Shown here: positions 14,436 to 21,169 of the stretch, piece by piece
Layout of the letters: each line of letters begins with the position of its first letter
Position numbering within the stretch: the first letter of the stretch is position 1
From: an uncultured Christensenella sp.
Lineage (GTDB): Bacteria > Bacillota > Clostridia > Christensenellales > UBA1750
Length of the DNA: 26,933 nucleotides
Assembly (NCBI GenBank): GCA_905193155.1
Contig: CAJJNQ010000035.1
Coordinates: forward strand, 1-26,933
Direction of reading: 5' to 3'
Position numbers and translations under genes: made by a program
The notes under the pieces: model-generated
Told to the model about the DNA's origin: nothing
Databases searched by the model: none
What the model saw: only the letters and a program-made list of their open reading frames with translations

Positions 14436-16160
14436 TCACTTCGCCTCCTTCTTGTCATACTGAGAGTAGTAGATCTCCTGATAGACCTTACAGGTTTCCA
14501 GCAGCTCCTCGTGTGTGCCGATGCCGCAGACTTTGCCGTCGTCCAGCACAACGATCTGGTCGGCGTGGCGGATGGAGGAGGTGCGCTGGGAGACGATGAA
14601 CACCGTAGGCTTATCCGGCAGCGCGCGCAGCGCCTGGCGGAGCTTTAAGTCCGTGGCGTAATCCAGCGCGGAGGCGCTGTCGTCCAAGATCAGGATTTCA
14701 GGCTTTTTGACGAGGGCGCGCGCAATGGTGAAGCGCTGGCGCTGACCGCCGGAGAGATTGCGGCCGCCCTGCTCCACGGGCGCGTCCAGACCGCCCTCTT
14801 TGTTTTCCACAATCTCAAGGGCTTGAGCGGAGGCAAGCGCAGCGCGCATCTCTTCTTCCGTTGCATCCGCCTTGCCCCACTTGAGGTTTTCGCGGATGGT
14901 GCCCTTGAACAGCACGGCCTTCTGCGGCACAACACCGACCTTGCCGCGCAGCTCTTCCAGCGGGTAGTCGCGCACGTCCACGCCGTTCACCAGCACCTTG
15001 CCGTCCGTCGCGTCATAGAAGCGCGGGATCAAGTTGACCAGGCTCGTCTTGCCCGAACCCGTGCCGCCGATCACGCCGATGGTCTGCCCGCGCTTGACGG
15101 AGAAATCCACATTTGTCAGCGAAGGAGCGCCCGCTCCGGCATAGGTCAGCTGCACGTTGCAGAAGCGCACGGCTTCGTCGCTGCTGCCCTTAGCGGAAGC
15201 GCTGCCGCCCGCCATGTCGGGCTGAATGTCCATTACCGCGCTGACGCGGCCCGCACAGGCCATCGCCTTGGTGATGGAGATGATCAGGGAGGCCAATTTG
15301 ATCAGCTCCACAAGGATCTGAGACATATAGTTGTACAGCGCGACCACCTGTCCCTGGGAGAGAATGCCCGCGTTCACGCGCATTGCGCCCACCCAGATCA
15401 GCACCACGATGCCCAGGTTGATCAGCACATAGGTCACCGGGTTCATCAGCCCCGTCACGCGGCCGACGAGGTTTTGCAGCTTTGTCAGCGTATCGTTGCG
15501 CTCGGTGAATTCATCCACCTCTTCCTGCTCCTTGCAGAAGGCGCGCAGCACTCTGGCGCCGGTCAGGTTTTCGCGGGTGATGCCGAGTACGCGGTCGAGC
15601 TTCTGCTGCACCTTTTTGTACATCGGGATGCTCCAAAGCATGATGCCGAACACCACGATGGACAGCAGCGGGATCGTCACCACGAACACCAGCGCAGCTT
15701 TGACGTCAATGGTGAACGCCATCACCATCGCGCCGAACACCACAAAAGGTGAGCGCAGCAGCAGCCGCAGCGCCAGGTTCAGACCCGACTGCACCTGGTT
15801 GATGTCGCTGGTCATGCGAGTGATCAGGGTATCGACGCCCTGCTGATCTTGCTGGGTGTAGCTCAGCTTCTGGATGTGCGCAAAGAGCGCCGAGCGCAGC
15901 TTGGACGCAAAGCCCACCGAGGCGCGCGCCGCAAAATACTGCGCGGTGATCGAACAGACCAGACCGATTATGGCCAGCCCGATCAGCACGCCACACATCT
16001 TGAAGATGTAGCCCTTGTCTCCATTTGCGATGCCGGTATCAATGATTGCAGCCATGACCAGCGGCACAAACAGCTCGAAGGAAGCTTCCAGGAGCTTGAA
16101 AAGCGGCCCCAGGATGCTTTCCTTCGCGTAGTCCTTCATGTAGACCCAAAGTTTTTTCAT
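14436..16160 (-). CDS. ABC exporter half-transporter, degenerate-site subunit (pair 3)
   Basis: A protein of 574 residues with N-terminal membrane segments (LFVPLVMAAIIDTGIA, GVLIGLAIIGLVCSITAQYF) and an ATPase domain: Walker A GGTGSGKT (near 363), Q-loop VVPQKAVLF, signature LSGGQRQR, Walker B LILDDSASALD and IVSQRTSS at the switch region. The catalytic glutamate is Asp and the H-loop histidine is Gln, so its own ATP site should be nearly inactive. Together with the LSQGQ of its partner this makes a clear heterodimer with one degenerate site. GGGAGG lies 6 bases before the ATG at 16160. It is divergent from a LysR gene that probably controls it. Confidence 0.92.
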   Translation of the reverse strand: MKKLWVYMKDYAKESILGPLFKLLEASFELFVPLVMAAIIDTGIANGDKGYIFKMCGVLIGLAIIGLVCSITAQYFAARASVGFASKLRSALFAHIQKLSYTQQDQQGVDTLITRMTSDINQVQSGLNLALRLLLRSPFVVFGAMVMAFTIDVKAALVFVVTIPLLSIVVFGIMLWSIPMYKKVQQKLDRVLGITRENLTGARVLRAFCKEQEEVDEFTERNDTLTKLQNLVGRVTGLMNPVTYVLINLGIVVLIWVGAMRVNAGILSQGQVVALYNYMSQILVELIKLASLIISITKAMACAGRVSAVMDIQPDMAGGSASAKGSSDEAVRFCNVQLTYAGAGAPSLTNVDFSVKRGQTIGVIGGTGSGKTSLVNLIPRFYDATDGKVLVNGVDVRDYPLEELRGKVGVVPQKAVLFKGTIRENLKWGKADATEEEMRAALASAQALEIVENKEGGLDAPVEQGGRNLSGGQRQRFTIARALVKKPEILILDDSASALDYATDLKLRQALRALPDKPTVFIVSQRTSSIRHADQIVVLDDGKVCGIGTHEELLETCKVYQEIYYSQYDKKEAK

Positions 16161-16193
16161 GGTCATCCTCCCATGTTCCATTAGTCTTTTCCT

Positions 16194-16223
16194 ATTATAG
16201 CATATGTGGTACAATAGGGATAA
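16194..16223 (-). promoter_or_regulatory. Promoter of ABC pair 3
   Basis: A perfect TATAAT (16194-16199, minus strand) lies 34 bases before the start codon; TTATCC is found 18 bases upstream of it. The -35 element is weak, as in activator-dependent promoters. Confidence 0.55.
16207..16215 (+). promoter_or_regulatory. Extended -10 promoter of the LysR gene
   Basis: TGGTACAAT is an extended -10 element (TG, one base, TACAAT) about 60 bases before the lysR start and overlapping the divergent ABC promoter region. No convincing -35 is seen. Confidence 0.4.
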
Positions 16224-16242
16224 TATAGAATACATGCAGGAG

Positions 16243-16261
16243 CTATACGAAAATTGTATAG
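16243..16261. promoter_or_regulatory. LysR-type operator CTATAC-N7-GTATAG
   Basis: A perfect inverted repeat with 6-bp arms and a 7-bp centre, containing the T-N11-A and ATAC-N7-GTAT pattern common to LysR-family binding sites. It lies 15 bases before the lysR start codon and downstream of its likely promoter, which favours autorepression. It is 45 bases from the -10 of the divergent ABC promoter, close enough to regulate it. Confidence 0.6.
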
Positions 16262-16275
16262 ACCGGAGGAGCGGG

Positions 16276-17154
16276 ATGGAACTCAAACAGCTGAGCTATT
16301 TTGTGGCGGTGGTAGAGGAGGGGAGCTTTTCGGCGGCGGCGCGCAAGCTCTTCATGTCCCAGCCGCCCATCACGACGCAGGTCAAGGCACTGGAGGAGGA
16401 GTTGGGCTGCGCGCTGCTGGTGCGCGGCACGCGCGCCGTTCGCCCCACGGAGGAAGGGCGTTTGCTCTATGACCGCGCGCGGCTGATGCTGGAGATGCGC
16501 CGCAGCGTCACGGAGGAGATCGAGGCGCGCAGCATTTCCGGCGGGGGAACGCTGCGGCTGGGCGTGGTGTCGTCCGTCGCGTCATCGCTGCTGCCCGGCT
16601 GGCTGAGCGGCTTTCACGCGCTTAACCCCAAGGTGCGGCTGGAGCTTTACGAGGACAATACCTATGAGCTGCTCGAAAAACTGCGCGCGGGCATGGTCGA
16701 AGCGGCGCTGGTGCGCACGCCATTTCCCGGGGAACAATTCAGTGCCTTGCCGCTGTCGGAGGAGAGGCTGGTGGCGGTGGGGCTGCCGGAATACTTTGCC
16801 GGTGAGAAAGAAACGGTGCTGGAAGAATTGGCCGGCCGGCCGCTGATGGTCTATCGCCGCTGGGAACAGGTGGTTCGCCGGCTTTTTGCGGAAAAGGGAT
16901 TGCCGTTGCGCTACCTGTGCATCAGCGATAGCTCGTCCACCATTGCCGCGCTGGCGGAGCAGGGACTGGGCGTCGGTCTGCTGCCGGAATCCGGTGCGCT
17001 GCGGCTGCGGGAACCGGCAAAGGTCTGCCGCATCCGGAACGGCAGCGTCGGAACCACCATCGTCGCGGTGACAATGCCGCACGCAGAGCTTTCGATTTAC
17101 GCGCAGGATTTCCTGAAATATATGGAAGAAAACGCCCGCACGCCGCTGCGCTGA
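16276..17154 (+). CDS. LysR-family transcriptional regulator
   Basis: A protein of 292 residues, standard for the family. The N-terminal winged HTH is clear (MELKQLSYFVAVVEEGSFSA, then KLFMSQPPITTQVKALEEEL and the wing VRGTRAVRPTEEG). A substrate-binding domain of the periplasmic-protein type follows from about residue 92 (LRLGVVSS) and carries the inducer pocket, with typical LVAVGLPE and EQGLGVGLLPE segments. GGAGG lies 6 bases before the ATG. It is divergent from ABC pair 3 with a good inverted repeat between, so control of that exporter and of itself is likely. The effector is unknown. Confidence 0.93.
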   Translation: MELKQLSYFVAVVEEGSFSAAARKLFMSQPPITTQVKALEEELGCALLVRGTRAVRPTEEGRLLYDRARLMLEMRRSVTEEIEARSISGGGTLRLGVVSSVASSLLPGWLSGFHALNPKVRLELYEDNTYELLEKLRAGMVEAALVRTPFPGEQFSALPLSEERLVAVGLPEYFAGEKETVLEELAGRPLMVYRRWEQVVRRLFAEKGLPLRYLCISDSSSTIAALAEQGLGVGLLPESGALRLREPAKVCRIRNGSVGTTIVAVTMPHAELSIYAQDFLKYMEENARTPLR

Positions 17155-17366
17155 AGCAGCGATTTATGCTGTCTTTAGATATCTTTTACAGCTTGGTTAT
17201 ATGCAGTTCAAACGAATGCGGTATACTAAAATCGAAGTGGAATGCCTGCTGCTGTCCATTATTCCGACGGAAAGGGCGCTGAAAAAAAGTTCCGTAAACG
17301 GAAAATGATAAACAGCGATCATTTGAATAGAGAAATGAAGAAAAACGGAAAAGGAAGTGGTTTTGA

Positions 17367-18794
17367 ATGAGGCGAACCAAGATCGTCTGCACGATTGGCC
17401 CGGCGACCAACAGCGAGGAAATGCTGACGAGGCTCGTCAGAAGCGGTATGAATGTCGCGCGCCTGAACTTCTCTCACGGCACGCATGAATACCATAAAGA
17501 CACCCTGGAGCGCATCAAGCGCGTCCGGCGCAGAGAGGGGATGCCGGTGGCGATCCTGCTGGACACCAAAGGCCCGGAGATCCGCGTCAAGGACTTTAAG
17601 GACGGCTTTGCGGAACTGCGTGAAGGCGCGGAATTTACGCTGACCACCCGCGAGATCGAGGGGACTGAGCAGGCGGTCACGGTGACTTACGCCGGAATGC
17701 CCGCAGAACTTTCCGAGGGCAACAGCATTTTGATTGACGACGGCAATATCGAGCTGTGCGTGAAGCGCTGCACCGAGACCGATGTGATCTGTCAGGTCGT
17801 GCGCGGCGGGCGCATCAGCAATCATAAGGGCATTAACGTCCCTAACGTCCATCTGGACATGCCCTTCCTGAGCGAACAGGATCAGTCCGACATCCTCTTT
17901 GGCATCGAAAACGACGTGGATTTCATCGCGGCCTCTTTTGTTCGCTGCAAGGAGGACGTCATCGCGCTGCGCAAATTTGTCGATTACCACGGCGCGCGCG
18001 ATCTGCGCATCATCGCCAAAATCGAAAATATTGAGGGCGTGAACAACTTTGATGAGATTCTGCGCTATGCCGACGGCATCATGGTCGCGCGCGGCGACAT
18101 GGGCGTGGAGCTTTCCTTCGAGCGCCTGCCCGGCTTGCAGAAGCGCTTCATCAAAAAATGCTATCAGTCCGGCAAGATGGTCATCACCGCCACGCAGATG
18201 CTGGAATCCATGATTTCTCACGCAAATCCCACTCGTGCGGAGATCACCGATGTGGCCAACGCGGTATTTGACGGTACCTCTGCCGTGATGCTGTCGGGCG
18301 AAACCGCCATGGGAAAATATCCGGCTCTGGCGGTCGAGGTGATGAGCCGCATCGTCACGCAGGCAGAAAACGACGCCTTTGAGATGGACGCCTACGCCGG
18401 CATTTCGTATGAGATCGACAACAACGACACCACCAATGCCGTCTGCGACGCGACCTGCACTACCGCACGCGACATCAGCGCCAAGGCGATCATCGCCGTG
18501 ACCAAGTCCGGCCAGACTGCACGGCGGATGTCCAAGTTCCGACCGGTGCAGCCCATCGTCGCCGCTACGCCGGTGGAAAAGACCTTCCACCAGCTGGCGC
18601 TTTCCTGGGGCGTATTCCCGGTACTGGCACGTTTGCAGAGCAGCAGCGACGAACTGCTGCTGCACGCCATCGACTGCGCCAAGCAGATCGACGCGGTGGA
18701 AAACGGCGATATCGTGGTCATCGCTGCGGGCATTCCGCTGGATACGACCGGCAGCACGAACCTGATGCGCGTGGCCGTCGTGGGCAAGCGCTGA
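17367..18794 (+). CDS. pyk: Pyruvate kinase
   Basis: A protein of 475 residues catalysing phosphoenolpyruvate plus ADP to pyruvate plus ATP, the last step of glycolysis. Motifs are MNVARLNFSHG, ILLDTKGPEIR, the active-site IIAKIENIEG with its catalytic lysine, VARGDMGVE (metal-binding Glu/Asp region) and TATQMLESM. The glutamate in TKGPEIR is the residue found in potassium-dependent enzymes. The length ends after the allosteric C domain, without the extra PEP-utiliser-like domain found in Bacillus. AAGGAAG precedes the ATG. The 212 bases upstream contain a TATACT at 17222-17227 but no matching -35. No terminator is visible before the ssrA promoter. Confidence 0.97.
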   Translation: MRRTKIVCTIGPATNSEEMLTRLVRSGMNVARLNFSHGTHEYHKDTLERIKRVRRREGMPVAILLDTKGPEIRVKDFKDGFAELREGAEFTLTTREIEGTEQAVTVTYAGMPAELSEGNSILIDDGNIELCVKRCTETDVICQVVRGGRISNHKGINVPNVHLDMPFLSEQDQSDILFGIENDVDFIAASFVRCKEDVIALRKFVDYHGARDLRIIAKIENIEGVNNFDEILRYADGIMVARGDMGVELSFERLPGLQKRFIKKCYQSGKMVITATQMLESMISHANPTRAEITDVANAVFDGTSAVMLSGETAMGKYPALAVEVMSRIVTQAENDAFEMDAYAGISYEIDNNDTTNAVCDATCTTARDISAKAIIAVTKSGQTARRMSKFRPVQPIVAATPVEKTFHQLALSWGVFPVLARLQSSSDELLLHAIDCAKQIDAVENGDIVVIAAGIPLDTTGSTNLMRVAVVGKR

Positions 18795-18810
18795 TCCTTG
18801 CAATCAGGCG

Positions 18811-18839
18811 TTGCGAAACGCGCCGATGCGTGCTATAAT
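18811..18839 (+). promoter_or_regulatory. Promoter of ssrA
   Basis: TTGCGA (18811-18816) and a perfect TATAAT (18834-18839) are 17 bases apart. Transcription from near 18846 would give a precursor with a leader of about 22 bases before the mature tmRNA 5' end. The leader contains CCCCATG (18851-18857), complementary to CATGGGG at the mature 5' end. Confidence 0.75.
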
Positions 18840-18867
18840 ATCAGTATATTCCCCATGCGGAGGTCAT

Positions 18868-19218
18868 GGGGGTGTACTGGTTTCGACGGGGACAACGTAA
18901 GGGTGTTAAGCGAGCCGCAGCCCTGCGACTGCGTCAACAAGCGGGACTAAAAAATGAACTGACAATTCTAACGAATTGGCTTTCGCCGCCTAATGGCGAT
19001 CGTCGGCCCTAGGCCACCTGTAGCCTAGGATCCCGGCGTCAGAAATACAGGGACCGAACCGGCGTAAGCTTTGCCGCCGGCCGTATTGATGAAGCTACTG
19101 AACCCATGACCCTGTCTGCGGGGGCATGGCAGAGGGAATGTTAAAACACAGACTGCGCTCGGAGAAAGATACTCGGACGTGTTTTCGGACAGGGGTTCGA
19201 CTCCCCTCACCTCCACCA
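18868..19218 (+). ncRNA. ssrA: Transfer-messenger RNA (tmRNA)
   Basis: A one-piece tmRNA of about 351 bases that rescues stalled ribosomes with SmpB. The 5' end GGGGGTG pairs with CACCTCC before the encoded ACCA at the 3' end (one G-U pair), closing the acceptor stem. The conserved GGTTTCGACGGGG follows the acceptor, and GGGGTTCGACTCCCC forms the T arm. The tag reading frame runs from 18961 (GAC) to the TAA at 18991-18993 and encodes DNSNELAFAA, similar to clostridial tags and ending in the usual AA. Pseudoknot-forming segments lie between the tag and the 3' domain. It has its own promoter and terminator. Its 3' end served as an integration site (see the integrase remnant). Confidence 0.97.
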
Positions 19219-19222
19219 AATG

Positions 19223-19255
19223 AAGCACCACATTATACAAAATGTGGTGCTTTTT
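19223..19255 (+). terminator. Terminator of ssrA
   Basis: AAGCACCACATT and AATGTGGTGCTT form a 12-bp perfect stem with an ATACAA loop, ending in a run of five T. It starts 5 bases after the CCA end of the tmRNA. Confidence 0.92.
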
Positions 19256-19301
19256 CTGTATTTACTACACTATATATGGTATGCGCACGGATGACAGTAT
19301 T

Positions 19302-19371
19302 TTCTGGTAGCAATTCTGGTAGCAATTTTGGAGCTAACGTGCTGTACTAAATGTATTGGTAGCAATGGTAG
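19302..19371 (+). repeat. Direct repeats TGGTAGCAA, probable integrase arm sites
   Basis: TTCTGGTAGCAA occurs twice in tandem (19302-19313 and 19314-19325). TGGTAGCAA recurs at 19357-19365 and is followed directly by a partial TGGTAG; GGTAGCA appears again just before the integrase ATG. Short direct repeats between an attachment site and an int gene are typical arm-type binding sites of tyrosine recombinases. The stretch is visibly more AT-rich than its surroundings. Confidence 0.65.
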
Positions 19372-19386
19372 AGGGAGGTAGCACAA

Positions 19387-19540
19387 ATGGCTAGAGAAAA
19401 AGTTGCCGAAGGAATCTCATATGACACCGACCGAAAACTGTATTATGTTTCGTTTACATATGGCTGAAACGACAAATTTATACGCAGGCTCAAAACCTAT
19501 TCTACACTTAAAAGAGGCTGGAGCTGCTGAGTGTCATGGA
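19387..19540 (+). pseudogene. Remnant of a tyrosine-type integrase (N-terminus only)
   Basis: An ATG with GGGAGG upstream opens MAREKVAEGISYDTDRKLYY and continues VSFTYG, the pattern of the N-terminal arm-binding domain of phage/ICE tyrosine integrases in Firmicutes. A TGA interrupts it at 19465. Reading through gives NDKFIRRLKTYSTLK, and after deleting one A near 19510-19513 the frame continues EAGAA, as in such integrases. Nothing of the central or catalytic domains (R-H-R-Y) follows; the sequence runs into the end of the response-regulator gene. With the tmRNA 3' end and the direct repeats it marks the scar of an excised or decayed integrative element. The right-hand boundary is approximate. 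Confidence 0.7.
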
Positions 19541-19587
19541 GTTTACGCGGCGCGGTTCAAAAGGGAGGAGGGAAATTCCCTGCTGTC

Positions 19588-20214
19588 CTATTTTTCGGCC
19601 AGGTCCGCAATCAGCTTGACGTCGTTGACCGCCAGCGCGAGTTGGAGCTTGTTTTCCAACCCGGTTTTTTGCAGCATATTCGCCACATGGAATTTGACCG
19701 TTGACATCTCGCAGCCCATCTCCGCCGCGATGCGCGTATAGGACAAGCCTTGCAGCAGATACCGCAGCACCTTCAGCTCTGTCTTGGTGAATTCCGTGCT
19801 TTTTGCCATGCCGATCTCGACTGTCGGCGGTGCGTCCGGGAAGATGTGTTCGCCGGCCATCGTCTGCCGGACAACCTCCATCAGGCGGTTCTCGGCGGAG
19901 TCCTTGTACCACAGGCTGTCCGCGCCGGCCGCCTTCGCTTCGTCCAGAACCGCGCCGTCGATCAGCGAGGTCACGACAACGATTTTGATGCTCGGATGCA
20001 GCGCCTTAATTTGACGCACAGCGACCAAGCCGTTTTCCCGGCGTTCTGTCTGAACATCCATCAAAATCAGATCGATCGGACTTGTGCGGCATATCTCGAC
20101 CGCCTGCTTTGCGCCGGGAATGGAGGCGACGATCTGGTGGCCTTCCTCTGCGCGGAAATAGCTTTCCAGCAGGCTGCGGATCATGGTCTGGTCTTCAACG
20201 ATCATCACTCTCAT
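19588..20214 (-). CDS. NarL/LuxR-family response regulator
   Basis: A protein of 208 residues. The receiver domain (1-120) shows E7-D8, the phosphoacceptor Asp53 in LILMDVQ, Thr82 and Lys104 (WYKDS). A LuxR-type HTH occupies about 140-200 (FTKTELKVLRYLLQGLSYTR, then IAAEMGCEMSTVKFHVANML). It should bind DNA when phosphorylated by the kinase encoded just upstream, whose gene overlaps it by 20 bases. AAGGAGG lies 9 bases before the ATG at 20214. A weak AGGGAAATTCCCT hairpin at 19569-19581 followed by TTTT on the minus strand may terminate the operon. A likely target is the divergent envelope gene cluster, by inference. Confidence 0.93.
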   Translation of the reverse strand: MRVMIVEDQTMIRSLLESYFRAEEGHQIVASIPGAKQAVEICRTSPIDLILMDVQTERRENGLVAVRQIKALHPSIKIVVVTSLIDGAVLDEAKAAGADSLWYKDSAENRLMEVVRQTMAGEHIFPDAPPTVEIGMAKSTEFTKTELKVLRYLLQGLSYTRIAAEMGCEMSTVKFHVANMLQKTGLENKLQLALAVNDVKLIADLAEK

Positions 20215-21163
20215 GAGCTGTTTCCTCCTTTTCCGGCAGGCTGAGCATGAGTTCAAAGCGAGGGAGACTCCGAATCGCCATCCTGCCGCCCCCCTCTTCT
20301 ATGCGGTGGCGCAGCATGGAAAGACCGCCGCCTTCCACAATGTTTTTTTTCGGCGCTGCGCCGTTGTTGGTCAGGAACACATCCATGCTGCTTTGTTTCG
20401 GACGAAAGCACACATATAGCTCTGTCCCGCGGGCATGGCGGGCGCAGTTCGCGGCGCATTCGCGGATAGCCAGCGCGATCAGTTCGCGGCTGAGCTGCGC
20501 CTTTGGCGGCGTTCCTTCCGGCAGTACCCTGACGCCCATTTCCTCCGCCCGCTTTTTGGCCGCCGCCAGCGGTTCGGACTGCACCATCATCTGATTCGAA
20601 CGGTAAAGAACCGCGATGGACTGTTCCCACAGCGCTGCGCTTGCCCGGATCTCCGCCAGGCTCGCCTGCTGGAGCAGTGTCCGCCGTGCGGCAAGAATGC
20701 TGTGCCCGATGTCGTCGTGTACGCGCAGCTTCATGGCAAGGGTTTCTTCCTCGCGGATGATCTCCGGCATCTGCTCGAAGATTGTCCGCAGCCGACCGTT
20801 TGCCTCTGCAAGCTTTGCGTTTTCTTCCTTTAGCTGGCTTTGTTTTTTCATCAGTTCCGTGACGTCTGCGGCGGTGAATTGCGTATATCGGATTCCCGCC
20901 TGTGTCGTGATCCGCTCCTGCACAAAGCGCAGCGCCCTGCCGTCCGGAAAACGGTAGATGCCAAGCTGCGGATTCAGGCAGCGAACACCTGCGGCCGGCG
21001 CTTGCAGGGCGCTTTGCAGCTCCGCAAGCGTCTGCACTCCGTTTTTTCGCAAATGGTTCAAAGCGGTGAGCATCCGGTGATTGACGAGCCGCACCATGCC
21101 GTTTTTATCGAAAAAGCAAACCGCAATGGGCAGGCTGTCGAAACTCTCTTTAATTCTGTCCAT
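20195..21163 (-). CDS. Cytoplasmic sensor histidine kinase (NarX/HisKA_3-like)
   Basis: A protein of 322 residues without membrane segments. Residues 1-105 look like a PAS domain (LPIAVCFFDKNGMVRLVNHR), followed by a coiled coil (about 106-145) and a dimerisation helix with His149 in LRVHDDIGHSI, the usual phosphorylated histidine in this family. The ATP-binding domain has the N-box with Asn239 (AIRECAANCARHA) and a glycine-rich lid (VEGGGLSMLRHRI). The D-x-G position reads TNNGAA, a mild deviation. The cognate regulator overlaps the 3' end. The upstream gene ends 6 bases before its ATG and may supply the membrane-sensing function this kinase lacks. Confidence 0.88.
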   Translation of the reverse strand: MDRIKESFDSLPIAVCFFDKNGMVRLVNHRMLTALNHLRKNGVQTLAELQSALQAPAAGVRCLNPQLGIYRFPDGRALRFVQERITTQAGIRYTQFTAADVTELMKKQSQLKEENAKLAEANGRLRTIFEQMPEIIREEETLAMKLRVHDDIGHSILAARRTLLQQASLAEIRASAALWEQSIAVLYRSNQMMVQSEPLAAAKKRAEEMGVRVLPEGTPPKAQLSRELIALAIRECAANCARHARGTELYVCFRPKQSSMDVFLTNNGAAPKKNIVEGGGLSMLRHRIEEGGGRMAIRSLPRFELMLSLPEKEETAHESDDR

Positions 21164-21169
21164 GCGCTC

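Noticed and set aside
13037..14599. A 520-codon open frame on the plus strand
   Set aside because: It lies antisense to the ABC genes of pair 3, has a composition dominated by His, Arg, Gln and Asp, no recognisable domain and no ribosome binding site. It is a by-product of GC-rich coding sequence.
17150..17190. A terminator after lysR
   Set aside because: Only a 4-bp stem (CAGC/GCTG) with an interrupted T stretch is present, too weak to support.
17290..17303. Palindrome TTCCGTAAACGGAA before pyruvate kinase
   Set aside because: Its arms are only 5 bp and nothing ties it to a known regulator or to a promoter; it may be chance.
17319..18803. A 494-codon open frame on the minus strand
   Set aside because: It is fully antisense to pyruvate kinase, whose motifs are unmistakable; the reverse translation has no domain pattern.
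19025..19350. Short open frames on both strands across the tmRNA 3' half
   Set aside because: The sequence is explained by tmRNA structure and its terminator; the frames have no ribosome binding sites.
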